DNA of 64,000 bases, from positions 1,116,001-1,180,000 of the forward strand of contig NZ_CP036200.1 in NCBI RefSeq assembly GCF_004295345.1, in the 5' to 3' direction. Each line of letters opens with the position of its first letter. Position 1 is the stretch's first letter. Below, in pieces: positions 8,148 to 16,858 of this stretch. The DNA comes from Shewanella maritima. Its GTDB lineage: Bacteria; Pseudomonadota; Gammaproteobacteria; Enterobacterales; Shewanellaceae. The notes beneath the pieces were generated by a model. It had not been told where the DNA came from. It did not search any database and worked only from the letters and a program-made list of their open reading frames with translations. Position numbers and translations under genes: made by a program.

Positions 8148-9023
8148 ATGGCTTTGCCGCGATCAATCACAACAAACTACCCCATGACCCAAAGCAAAAT
8201 AGAGTGCCATATTAAGGTAAGCCAGCCAGACCAGGATGCAGTGAGTCTGCTTGCTGAGCAAACCAAGTTGTCAAAACAGGTGATTAAAAATGCCATGCAA
8301 AAAGGTGCGGTATGGCTTACTCGTGGTAAGCAAACCTCGCGCTTGAGACGTGCCAAAAAAGCACTAGCTGTGGGTAACGAGCTACACCTGTACTACAACG
8401 CCCATATTCTTGCGGAGCAAGTTACTCCAGCAAAAATGCTATTTGATGAAGGGCAATACAGCTTGTGGTACAAGCCTTACGGCATGCGTTGTCAGGGCTC
8501 AAAATGGAGCGACCACACAACGATTGATCGCTTTGTTGAGCTAAACGCCACGCCGCAGCGCAGTGCCTATCTAATTCATCGACTAGACAGAGCTGCAACA
8601 GGCTTGATTATTCTTGGGCATACCAAACAAGCAACTCGCGACATTGCAAAAATGTTCGAAACCCGCAATTTGAGCAAACATTATCAGGTTATCGTCAATG
8701 GTCGTTTCCCTGATGATGAAGTCACCATTAATACCGATGTTGATAATAAACCTGCGTTATCGCGAGCCAGACGTTTGCAATACAACAGCGAGCTAGATCA
8801 ATCATTAGTTCAGGTAAAAATTGAATCAGGTCGCAAGCACCAAATACGCATTCATATGGCAAGCTTAGGTCACAGCGTAGTTGGCGATCGCCTCCACGGC
8901 GATGCCGACGAAACCAGCCCAGACTTAAAACTCACCAGTTGCTACTTTGAGTTTATTTGCCCAGTAAGCAATGAGCGCAAAGTGTTCGAACTACCAGAGC
9001 AATATCGCCCCACGTTTGGCTAA
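8148..9023 (+). CDS. RluA-family RNA pseudouridine synthase
   Basis: Isomerises uridine to pseudouridine in rRNA or tRNA. The catalytic motif is intact as HRLDRAATG, with the nucleophilic Asp at about residue 147; WYKPYGM (motif I) precedes it, and SGRKHQIRIHMASLGHSVVGD closes the fold. The N-terminal 85 residues could be an S4-like RNA-binding element (KQVIKNAMQKGAVWL). Start is uncertain: ATGs at 8148 and 8184 both lack a clear ribosome site. The target base cannot be read from sequence. Divergently placed from lgt with an 84-bp gap. Confidence 0.85.
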   Translation: MALPRSITTNYPMTQSKIECHIKVSQPDQDAVSLLAEQTKLSKQVIKNAMQKGAVWLTRGKQTSRLRRAKKALAVGNELHLYYNAHILAEQVTPAKMLFDEGQYSLWYKPYGMRCQGSKWSDHTTIDRFVELNATPQRSAYLIHRLDRAATGLIILGHTKQATRDIAKMFETRNLSKHYQVIVNGRFPDDEVTINTDVDNKPALSRARRLQYNSELDQSLVQVKIESGRKHQIRIHMASLGHSVVGDRLHGDADETSPDLKLTSCYFEFICPVSNERKVFELPEQYRPTFG

Positions 9024-9136
9024 ATAAGCAACTTAGCTCAAAGTTGGTATTGAGTATGACACTTGGATTAAATAATCAAAGTCGCCGCCCATTTTACGCT
9101 AAGCTAAAAACACAAACTCTCATGGAGCATCTCACT

Positions 9137-9883
9137 ATGCAAGTTCGCCTTTTAAACCGTCTGTCTCAGGTAAGTATTTTTATCGCCTTGTTAGCTGCTA
9201 ATACACTTATTAGCACCAATGCGAGTGCCAACATAGATTTGAAGTATGACGACAACATTGAGCTCATTGCGGTTAACGGCGAGCTAGTTGAAGATGAGGG
9301 CACAACAAGACTAGAAGACACCAAGGCGAAACAACAGCTAGTGTTTAATGTGCGCAGTTTTTTCATGGAACGAGGCAATCGCGAGAAGTTTATCTCTGAT
9401 GTAATTGTCGTAACCTTTGATACTGCCTCGGTTATTTCTACAAATGCGCTTACCCTAAGCGCGGGTACGGTGCGCTCAAAAAAGGCTGGGAAAAAGTTTA
9501 ATAAAAATCCTCAAATTAGCCTTGAAACCAATACTGGCAATCAAGTTAGTTTTGTATACGACACCCTAAAGGTCAGTGGAATGCAACTTGGGCGTAACTA
9601 TCAAGCAGAAATCGCAGCATATAATCAAAGTAGTGATAGAGCATCTGTAGCCGCGCTAGCACCTGCGGTTACTGTTGCAACGCCCGTGGCAGCTTCAAAA
9701 GCACAAGTACAACCCCAACCTCAATCAACGGCACCAAGTGCACCAGCACCGCAAGCTAGCACAGAAATGACAGTCAAAACCATTGAGCAAGATCAAGCTG
9801 AAATCTTACAAATGCTGGATTACTGGTACAACAAAGCAGACGATACAACTAAGGCTAAATTTAAAGACAAGATCAACAACTGA
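9137..9883 (+). CDS. DUF2057 (YccT/CsgI-like) secreted protein
   Basis: 248-residue protein with a Sec signal peptide (FIALLAANTLISTNASA) and a DUF2057-type body: IDLKYDDNIELIAVNGELV followed by KQQLVFNVRSFF. E. coli YccT (CsgI) of this family affects curli assembly, but family function is otherwise open. A flexible Pro/Ala/Gln-rich linker (about 180-215) leads to a C-terminal helical tail ending DDTTKAKFKDKINN. The ATG at 9137 is selected because GGAG at 9124-9127 precedes it and the signal peptide then has normal length. Confidence 0.7.
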   Translation: MQVRLLNRLSQVSIFIALLAANTLISTNASANIDLKYDDNIELIAVNGELVEDEGTTRLEDTKAKQQLVFNVRSFFMERGNREKFISDVIVVTFDTASVISTNALTLSAGTVRSKKAGKKFNKNPQISLETNTGNQVSFVYDTLKVSGMQLGRNYQAEIAAYNQSSDRASVAALAPAVTVATPVAASKAQVQPQPQSTAPSAPAPQASTEMTVKTIEQDQAEILQMLDYWYNKADDTTKAKFKDKINN

Positions 9884-9969
9884 TTTTCGTCGTTTTCCCT
9901 ATCAGGATATCTAGTCATTTACGGGTAAGGTTTGATAGTATTTCTGAAACGATAACAATCAGATAAATC

Positions 9970-10563
9970 ATGCAAATCCTTACCCTTACCCAAGCTCAAG
10001 GTCCACTTTGGGATCAATCAATGGCCATCTATTGTGAGGTATTCCCCCAGTGGGAGCGTGAGCCTATTGATGAAATGGCGGCTGCTGTTAATGCAGGTTC
10101 ATCGCGCTGTATTGTCGCTGTTATAGACGGTAAAGCTGTTGGAATGACACTTACCGAGCTGTATCCCCAAATGAACTTTGCCCTACTGGGTTATCTGTTT
10201 ATCTCGCCAAATCACCAGGGACAAGGCCTAGGTAAACAACTTTGTCAGGAATTGTTCGACTATTTTGCCAAGCGTGATGAATACCATTGGTTACTGGTAG
10301 AAGCCGAAGCTGGGCCAGAAAAGTTCTATCAACGCTTAGGGTTTATCCGCTTCAACATCGAGTTTTTGTCACCACACTACGACGATGACCAGTCAACGCC
10401 TATGGCATTGATGTATCACGCTGAGTCCAGTCTTGTTAAACCCACACCAGAAAAACTAACGAAAATGGTGGGTCATATTTTCCGTCAAAGCTATTACCTC
10501 AGTGATGACGACCCAAGACTAATTAAGCAACTTGCCCATATCCAAGCACAGGACGCATTATGA
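9970..10563 (+). CDS. GNAT family acetyltransferase, coupled to the next gene
   Basis: 197 residues. The GNAT core has the acetyl-CoA motif SPNHQGQGLGKQLCQELF near 75-92 and the FYQRLGFIRF motif. A roughly 55-residue C-terminal extension (PTPEKLTKMVGHIFRQSYYLSDDDP) is not part of the usual fold. The stop codon overlaps the next start as ATGA (10560-10563), so the two products are probably translationally coupled and made in related amounts. Substrate unknown; the partner protein may be the target or a co-factor of the same process. Confidence 0.8.
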   Translation: MQILTLTQAQGPLWDQSMAIYCEVFPQWEREPIDEMAAAVNAGSSRCIVAVIDGKAVGMTLTELYPQMNFALLGYLFISPNHQGQGLGKQLCQELFDYFAKRDEYHWLLVEAEAGPEKFYQRLGFIRFNIEFLSPHYDDDQSTPMALMYHAESSLVKPTPEKLTKMVGHIFRQSYYLSDDDPRLIKQLAHIQAQDAL

Positions 10564-12758
10564 GTTTCGACATTAAATCCATTGAGCCGTTAATCCACAG
10601 CTTTTTTGGTTTTATTCAAGAAGAAGAATTTGAGAAATGTTTCCATTGGGCGAAAACCGAGTTACAAGCCACTAAATCTAGCGCCTTATCTATGGTGGAA
10701 AGCATAGAAACTACGCCAAAGATTGAGCTTAAACACTGTGAAGCCCTCACAGATGAACAAGCTTTTTTTCTGTTTGCAGCTTGTTATGGCCTAGCCAGAC
10801 ACGAGGTAGAAGAAAGTAACTGGTATTATCACGCCGAAACCTTAGTTCGCTCTTCAATTACTGCGCTTGAGTCTATGCCAGATTGCCGCTTGCTTAAGGT
10901 GCTAGAGAAGTTCGCTGCGATTCAAATCGATATTTGTACAATCGACCGAGGCATCTATACCAGTCAGGAATGGCTGATGCAGCAAGCCACTGAAAATATT
11001 GAAGTGTACCTTGCCAATGTTAATGCGCTAAGCAACCTGTTTAATGACGTTGAAGCTAGTATTTATTCTGAATATTTATTGCCAGAGTTTACTGCCTATA
11101 AACACTACAGCAGCGGCGTAAAAGTGGTTTCAGATTTATACGCTATTCGCTGGCAAGATCCTAAAGTGCTCACTGCAAAAATGGCGCAAAACAAGCCGCT
11201 ATTCTTGCAGGCCGTTGATCAGCTTACGCAAGCCGATAAATACATTATGTCTACAGACCTCGAGTCACTTTGGCCGCCGTTAGACTTCTTTAGCGAGCAA
11301 CGTAAGCCCGGGACAGGCGAGCTCTTTATCGAGCGCGGCGCCATTAGCATTTCTTATTTCGCCACGGTCAGCCACAACGTCAGCCAAGAGTTTCGTCAAG
11401 TGCTATCTGACATTATCGACAACCGCTGCCCTAACCATAAGCTTTACTTTGAACAATGGAACGACAAGGTTCCTCAGCGCAACATGCTTAACGATATCTG
11501 GTCTGGTATTTCTCAAGACTTTGCTGATATCTACTCATGGGAGTTACCCAAACTCACTATGCCATTTCGCGACAATGGCGATATTTGTACTAACCTCGAG
11601 TTTGATATTGAGCTGGTGTATTACCCGATGGGGATCTTTGCGCTTAACCTTAAAGGCCAGCTAGATAAAGTCAGCGCGAGTGGCGTGCGCCATGCAATGT
11701 CGCTAGGCACACCGTTTGCGATGGATCAGCTAATGCACTGGAATGGCCAACAAGTCGGCTTATTCCAAGAATTTGCCGATGAGCGCTTCGCCGAGGTAGC
11801 AAGTGCACTACACGCCCATTTTGACATTGAACAAACACCAGGTAACGCCCTGCTGCACTACAACACGGTCGAAAACCGTTATGTATCAACAAGACTCGAT
11901 CGCATGATGGAGTACATGAACGGCGAATTCACCCCAGTTGATGCTAAAGCCCTAAAAGCCCATATAGGTTACCCTGCTTTTGTATTGCCGCAGCGAGAGC
12001 TTCGCAGTGCGGTTGATGACTGGTGTTTGCGCACAGTCACAGCCGAAGAACACAATCTAAATAAAGCCTGCTATAACCGTCAGGAATTTGTTTACACCAA
12101 CCGTCATGAATGTGTTTTAGGTCTGTTGGAACAACCTAACTGGGTGCTAGACCAAAGCGCTGAAATGATGGATGTAGCTGCAGTTATTACCAATATGTTC
12201 CAACTAACGAATACTGAACTTGGCATGCAGCTCAAGAAAAATCAGCTATCGACTACACCTGCTATTAACGGTTCAAAAAAACAGTCAGCCAAAGTATTAA
12301 AAGCACGTATTGAAGTACTAAAAGCTGAGCGCAAAAGCCTGAAGCAATTTACTAGCGACGCTCACTGGCTACTGGATTTGATTAACGCTGGCAGTATGAT
12401 GACCTTCCCTGATCATACTCGCATGGTAAAGCAAGTTTTTGAGTATATGGATTTTGAGAATCTTCATAGCCGCACTCAAGACACACTAGCCAAAATCCAA
12501 TATCGTCAGGATGAAATTATTGCTGAAAGCGCACGTATTTATGAGCAGCTGCAAAGTCGTAATACCAAGCGCTTAACCAGTGTGCTGTCTGGCTCAATGG
12601 CACTAATTTCCGTCGGTGCACTTAAAGATATCTTCGATATTCTTAACGGCTCTAACATGGGTTTTGTGATTTCGGGTGAACTTCAGGTCAGTATTGTGAC
12701 CCTATTTGCACTGCTGCTGATCATCTTGCTGATCAACAAAAACGACAATCAGAAATAG
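10560..12758 (+). CDS. Large unassigned protein with CorA-like C-terminal membrane end
   Basis: 732 residues, no family recognised. The first 500 residues are soluble and aromatic-rich, with no signal peptide. From about 560 to 670 a long charged helix/coiled coil (KVLKARIEVLKAERKSLKQ, later ARIYEQLQSRNTKR) leads into two closely spaced hydrophobic helices near 677-691 and 705-725 and a short KNDNQK tail. That layout (long helix, two C-terminal helices) recalls CorA-type channels, but the GMN loop signature is absent. ATGA overlap with the acetyltransferase gene makes a two-gene unit ended by the terminator at 12777-12820. Confidence 0.7.
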   Translation: MSFDIKSIEPLIHSFFGFIQEEEFEKCFHWAKTELQATKSSALSMVESIETTPKIELKHCEALTDEQAFFLFAACYGLARHEVEESNWYYHAETLVRSSITALESMPDCRLLKVLEKFAAIQIDICTIDRGIYTSQEWLMQQATENIEVYLANVNALSNLFNDVEASIYSEYLLPEFTAYKHYSSGVKVVSDLYAIRWQDPKVLTAKMAQNKPLFLQAVDQLTQADKYIMSTDLESLWPPLDFFSEQRKPGTGELFIERGAISISYFATVSHNVSQEFRQVLSDIIDNRCPNHKLYFEQWNDKVPQRNMLNDIWSGISQDFADIYSWELPKLTMPFRDNGDICTNLEFDIELVYYPMGIFALNLKGQLDKVSASGVRHAMSLGTPFAMDQLMHWNGQQVGLFQEFADERFAEVASALHAHFDIEQTPGNALLHYNTVENRYVSTRLDRMMEYMNGEFTPVDAKALKAHIGYPAFVLPQRELRSAVDDWCLRTVTAEEHNLNKACYNRQEFVYTNRHECVLGLLEQPNWVLDQSAEMMDVAAVITNMFQLTNTELGMQLKKNQLSTTPAINGSKKQSAKVLKARIEVLKAERKSLKQFTSDAHWLLDLINAGSMMTFPDHTRMVKQVFEYMDFENLHSRTQDTLAKIQYRQDEIIAESARIYEQLQSRNTKRLTSVLSGSMALISVGALKDIFDILNGSNMGFVISGELQVSIVTLFALLLIILLINKNDNQK

Positions 12759-12776
12759 TTAACACTCATAAAGACT

Positions 12777-12820
12777 AAAGGCTTGCTAACACTCCCGCTT
12801 GAGAAAGTTAGCAAGCCTTT
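12777..12820 (+). terminator. Intrinsic terminator of the GNAT/732-aa unit
   Basis: A 14-bp perfect stem, AAAGGCTTGCTAAC at 12777-12790 with its complement at 12807-12820, and a 16-nt loop. The A- and T-rich ends also let it serve the convergent gene. Confidence 0.8.
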
Positions 12821-12846
12821 TAAATATCTAACGACCAATCGTTTGA

Positions 12847-13230
12847 TTATTGTCCGTCTGAGTCTGCAACTTGAGAAATGGTGATCCGCTCTTGATTCGA
12901 TAAACGAATTTGAATGCCGTCAACGGTAGTAATTCTTTGCATTTCAATATCTTTACGGCGTACCTGGTAGGTTTGCGATTGCCCCTCAACCGGTGATGTA
13001 ATCGTCACATTCACCACAGTATTGTCTTGATACCAACCCCAGCCCCAATAGGCCATCGTCGCCACAAGTGATAAGGCTATCACGCCATAAATGCTTAACT
13101 TGGCACCCGACACCTTACCATGAGCCTGCTCATATCTTTGGGTATCTTGCTGTTGTTGTTTTCGGCCATGGCGCAAATATGCCATAGCACCAGCAATGAC
13201 GAGCAATGTGATGAGTATTTTAGTTAGCAC
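12847..13230 (-). CDS. Two-pass membrane protein, unknown
   Basis: 127 residues with hydrophobic helices at about 3-18 and 46-62, a Gln-rich charged stretch between them, and a beta-rich C-terminal domain (VVNVTITSPVEGQSQTYQVRRKDIE...) that probably faces the periplasm. No family recognised. It is alone between two terminated or convergent units. Confidence 0.55.
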   Translation of the reverse strand: MLTKILITLLVIAGAMAYLRHGRKQQQQDTQRYEQAHGKVSGAKLSIYGVIALSLVATMAYWGWGWYQDNTVVNVTITSPVEGQSQTYQVRRKDIEMQRITTVDGIQIRLSNQERITISQVADSDGQ

Positions 13231-13373
13231 TGACTAACCCTTATCGATAGAGACAATTGCAGCAAGTGTACCTTGAATGCAACAAAATTTCTGTTATCAA
13301 TAACAGAGAATTGGCATAAACACAGCACGTTAACGGTTCACAAACCGAGCTATCAACTTATGAGATATTGCGA

Positions 13374-14213
13374 TTAGCCACTGAGCAATTCGGCGACTTC
13401 TCTTGGCTTATCTAAGGTGACATCATGCCCTGCATTGTCTATCACATGTAATTCAGCACTATAGAAGCGGCTTAAATTCTCGCTACAGTTAGTGCTTACT
13501 AACTTATCATCACGCCCCACAATCACCTGCAAAGGGCATGTTAATTGAGGAGCGTTAAACCTAGCCGCAGCCAACAGCTGCCTCGCTCCGTCAACAACTG
13601 ATGTTTTATTATCATGGCGATATTGCGACCAGTCCCCAATGATTTTTGCATTTTGATGATGAAGCACTGAAGTCAGCTGCAAGGTATAGCGCTCAAACCA
13701 TGACCAATGTTGGCAACGCTCAGGCTTAGCCGCTGGAGATAACAGCTGACGTTTAAATGCCGATAACAAACCCGTGATTTTAAACCTTTGATACCAAGGC
13801 GATAAATTACCCGCACTTGAGTTAAGCAAGCTCACTTTAGCCACTTTAAGTGCAACGTTTTGCGTTACTTGTTGTGTATCTTGCACTGCGACCTGACTTT
13901 GTAGCCATTCACTTTCTAACTGCCGTGCCAGCAAGGTGGCAAGCATGCCGCCCATAGACAAGCCGACAATATGCAGCGCTGGCAATTCGCTTTGCTTATC
14001 TAATGATACTATTTCCGCTAACTGCTCTCGTATCTGTGCAATCAGTGCAGGGCAATAATCTTGAAGAACGATTGGGCTTGACTGCTGCGCCAACTTGCCA
14101 CTGCCGGGCACATCAATACAAATCACCTTATGCCCTAGCTCACGCAAACGCTGCTCAAACCCTGCCCAATGGCGACTGTCTCGCATTAAACCGCGTAGTA
14201 ACACTATGACCAT
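13374..14213 (-). CDS. Alpha/beta hydrolase
   Basis: 279 residues. The nucleophile elbow GLSMGG and the oxyanion region LLRGLMRDSRHW fit the alpha/beta hydrolase fold; the acid VIVGRDD and the final VIDNAGHDV histidine complete the triad. Probably a cytoplasmic esterase or lipase-like enzyme, substrate unknown. The ATG at 14213 is chosen because GGAGG lies 4 bases upstream; an in-frame TTG at 14225 would add four residues. Downstream of the M14 peptidase gene on the same strand (52-bp gap), so the two may be cotranscribed. Confidence 0.8.
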   Translation of the reverse strand: MVIVLLRGLMRDSRHWAGFEQRLRELGHKVICIDVPGSGKLAQQSSPIVLQDYCPALIAQIREQLAEIVSLDKQSELPALHIVGLSMGGMLATLLARQLESEWLQSQVAVQDTQQVTQNVALKVAKVSLLNSSAGNLSPWYQRFKITGLLSAFKRQLLSPAAKPERCQHWSWFERYTLQLTSVLHHQNAKIIGDWSQYRHDNKTSVVDGARQLLAAARFNAPQLTCPLQVIVGRDDKLVSTNCSENLSRFYSAELHVIDNAGHDVTLDKPREVAELLSG

Positions 14214-14265
14214 CCGTCCTCCCAAATCCGCATCTAACTTTCCGTCACTCGTGCTCGTTTAGTTT

Positions 14266-15315
14266 TTAGCGCTTGTACCATTTAGCGTGAGCTTGCTGAC
14301 GATATTGCTCAAATGCTGAGTTTGGCATTTTCTCCAACATCTCACTATAAGCAGCATCAAGTAAAAACTGCATCAAGGTAATATGCCGACGTAAAATACG
14401 TTGATGCCGATGGCGTTGCTGTGGGTTAAAATAACCATGAAAGTTAAACACTTGCCTTGGATTCTTTTTTACCCACGCCCACGAGCCCATTTCTAGGGTT
14501 AACGGCACTAACTTTGGCAAGCTGGTCCCCCTATTTCCTGCATCAACTGAAGCTGGCATATTTTGCTGATAAATATAATCCCAAAGGTCACCATGGGTGC
14601 GATAAAACTGACTCTGGGGCGCACATTGATAGTAACTATGGTGAGGATAACCCGCATCAAACAACTGCTTTAAATACTGCACATAAGCAGCACCTGCAAA
14701 TGGCGCTTTAGTGTAGGCGTTGGGAAACCATAAATGATCTAACAACCCAAACCCTGAATGCACATCAAGTGAAATAAGGCTTGAGCTGCTGTCAATTAAG
14801 CGCTGCACATAATCAATCAGCACCTGAGTTTCTAACTCAGTGTCACCTTCGCCTCGATACCAGGGTAAGTGCTTACTCACCGATTGACCACCAACCATAA
14901 AGGTCACAGGCTCAATGGCTGAAAGTGGTGCGTTACGCATTAAATCGACGTTATTGCCATTGCCACGCGTGCCTTTGAATACACCTACCGGGTTAGCAAT
15001 GGGCACAAACGCAATACGCACTTTTTGCAACAACTGCTGTAAATGCACGTCCCAATCAAGGCGTTTAAGCAAGCTTGATAGAAAAGATAAAACAACCTGA
15101 GAGCCGATGCGCTCAACACCATGAATACCGCCAACAAACAACACTGTGGGCATACCTACGCCGCGAGCACCCAGCTCAATTGATTTTACAGGAAGAGGCT
15201 GACCAAGGCACATACGCTCAGCAAGGGTGTGATGACGAAACAAATGCTGATGCTGAGCGATAATTCTCGCCAGCATATCCACTTCAAAAGTCCGTTGCCT
15301 TGCAAATAATGCCAT
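14266..15315 (-). CDS. M14-family zinc carboxypeptidase-like enzyme
   Basis: 349 residues. Zinc ligands follow the M14 pattern: HGVE gives His65 and Glu68, and SLDVHSG gives His186. The general-base glutamate is in LTLEMGSW (Glu275), and the substrate-site segment NNVDLMRN (about 121-128) is present. These features fit M14 carboxypeptidases and the related DUF2817/aspartoacylase-like enzymes. No signal peptide is evident, so it probably works in the cytoplasm on a peptide or N-acyl amino acid. A hydrolase gene follows on the same strand. Confidence 0.8.
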   Translation of the reverse strand: MALFARQRTFEVDMLARIIAQHQHLFRHHTLAERMCLGQPLPVKSIELGARGVGMPTVLFVGGIHGVERIGSQVVLSFLSSLLKRLDWDVHLQQLLQKVRIAFVPIANPVGVFKGTRGNGNNVDLMRNAPLSAIEPVTFMVGGQSVSKHLPWYRGEGDTELETQVLIDYVQRLIDSSSSLISLDVHSGFGLLDHLWFPNAYTKAPFAGAAYVQYLKQLFDAGYPHHSYYQCAPQSQFYRTHGDLWDYIYQQNMPASVDAGNRGTSLPKLVPLTLEMGSWAWVKKNPRQVFNFHGYFNPQQRHRHQRILRRHITLMQFLLDAAYSEMLEKMPNSAFEQYRQQAHAKWYKR

Positions 15316-15789
15316 ACAGTCATCATCAAGTTAGTCGTAATATCCAAGCTAGCTTGGCTATAAGACAAAGTGATGACATTGATGTAAAAACAGTGGCTTG
15401 CTAGTTTCGAGCCCCCCTTCCCCAGCAATCGATTAATGATGGCTAATGTGAGCTAAGAGTGGAAATTATGCTAGATGAGATATGTACCCGTATAAAAGTG
15501 CTCGGCTGAGTTTTAGCGGACTCGTTTATGATCCATAGGCAACTGTAGAGGCTAACAACTAAACAAGCTTGTCATTCTTCAAATTACAAAAAACTAACCA
15601 ATCCGTCAGAAAGCTCATCCAGTGTATATGGATAAGAAGAGTATTTTCTACCTTCGATAATTTTCTCATCTATTAGATTTAGTTATAGATACTAAATATT
15701 ACTCTTCAGCCAACTTTTTATAATCAACGTATTCGAATAACACGCATTATAAACCGTAAAGAAAAAGTAAGTACGGTGCGAGGGTGATG
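15316..15789. other. Gene-free stretch, AT-rich
   Basis: Between the M14 gene start and the structured leader I see no credible coding frame. The minus-strand promoter of the peptidase gene should be in the first 100 bp. Nothing else is assignable. Confidence 0.6.
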
Positions 15790-15892
15790 GAATTTAAGGC
15801 CAAGAGCATGCCTTGAGTACAGGCAGCCTCAAGTCGAGCTTGAAAGCTACGTCAGGCTGCTTAGGCGAGTGTTGCATTTGCGACTTAAATTC
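15790..15892 (+). promoter_or_regulatory. Nested hairpin leader ahead of the GIY-YIG gene
   Basis: GAATTTAAG at 15790-15798 pairs perfectly with CTTAAATTC at 15884-15892. Inside it AGGCAGCCT pairs with AGGCTGCTT (one G-T pair). The apex holds AGCT-4 nt-AGCT. The set could be a structured 5' leader, a small RNA or the remains of a mobile element. It does not match any riboswitch I know. Confidence 0.45.
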
Positions 15893-15958
15893 GCGTTTTA
15901 ATAGAACTAGGTCAATGAATGCAATCAAGATAAATCGTAACACTTGAAAGGAAAAACT

Positions 15959-16627
15959 ATGGATTTTTTAAAGATCAATCGCCACGCCCATAACCCCAAC
16001 TCAGCCAAAGTATCTCACTTCGTCTATGCGCACATAAATTCAGCTGGCGAAATGTATATAGGCTTTAGCTCGGATCCTGCTAAGCGCTGGGCAGAACACA
16101 TCTCTGACTCAGTTGATAAACTCAATCGTAACTATTCAGCCCCTTTCAAGGCTTCACTGCGTAAATACAGTCCCACAAACTGGAAACACTATCTAATAGC
16201 CTCTACAACTAGTGAAAAGCTAGCCCGTAATCGAGAAGCAGCTGCAATTTTATTTTACAAGCCTAAGCTCAATAAACGCCCTGAGTTAGTTCCATTCGAT
16301 AGAGACTATGGCTTTCAGTCAATCGATACACAAGTCCCAGAGCGAGTAACTCTAAACAAGAAAATGACCTCTACGGTCTACGGCCGTACCAATAGCCAGC
16401 GAAAGGTAGCTCTTGGTATTATCGTCTACGAAAATGGCCGAAAACGTGTTAAATCGCTTAAGAACACTCATTTCGACGCCGGGTTGTATATCGAGTGCGC
16501 CCGTTCTGAAAGAGCAAAGTTTCAACCAGGTCAACGTGTTACTATCAACGTTGCGTTAAGCACAAAGCCCAACGGAACAAACTACTTAGTTGCAGCAAAA
16601 ACTAGCCCTTTAAAACTTGTTCAATGA
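15959..16627 (+). CDS. Orphan GIY-YIG nuclease-domain protein
   Basis: 222 residues. The N-terminal GIY-YIG domain has VYAH (GIY position) then MYIGFS (YIG), followed by an arginine in SSDPAKRWAEH and a glutamate in NREAA, the expected catalytic residues. The C-terminal 100 residues (from about TSTVYGRTNSQRK) are unassigned and could bind nucleic acid. The ATG at 15959 has AAAGGA 7 bases upstream. It stands alone in a 1.5-kb gap between conserved genes, after a structured leader and before a strong terminator; an accessory, possibly homing-type, gene is likely. Confidence 0.7.
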   Translation: MDFLKINRHAHNPNSAKVSHFVYAHINSAGEMYIGFSSDPAKRWAEHISDSVDKLNRNYSAPFKASLRKYSPTNWKHYLIASTTSEKLARNREAAAILFYKPKLNKRPELVPFDRDYGFQSIDTQVPERVTLNKKMTSTVYGRTNSQRKVALGIIVYENGRKRVKSLKNTHFDAGLYIECARSERAKFQPGQRVTINVALSTKPNGTNYLVAAKTSPLKLVQ

Positions 16628-16794
16628 GCTATTCAGGGTGGTTAGCTAATAGGTCAAACATCAGTATGAATGGGACTTATAAGAAATTATTAAGTTCATG
16701 TTTATTAGTCTACCTATCAAGAATACTTGCTTTCGGGTTAAATACAGATAGGCAGCAGACTCTACGATTCGCCACCATAACATAGAGCTCTCCC

Positions 16795-16828
16795 ACAAAA
16801 AACCGCCTAAAAAGGCGGTTTTTTTTAT
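16795..16828. terminator. Bidirectional intrinsic terminator
   Basis: AACCGCCT-AAAA-AGGCGGTT (16801-16820) with A-tract before and T-tract after. It separates the converging GIY-YIG gene and nrfA. Confidence 0.9.
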
Positions 16829-16858
16829 TATCTAACTTAGTCGCTTTATCTCAAACAA

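Noticed and set aside
15316..15789. Possible tRNA or rRNA in the gap before the GIY-YIG gene
   Set aside because: No cloverleaf, TTCRA-type T-loop or conserved rRNA segment could be found.
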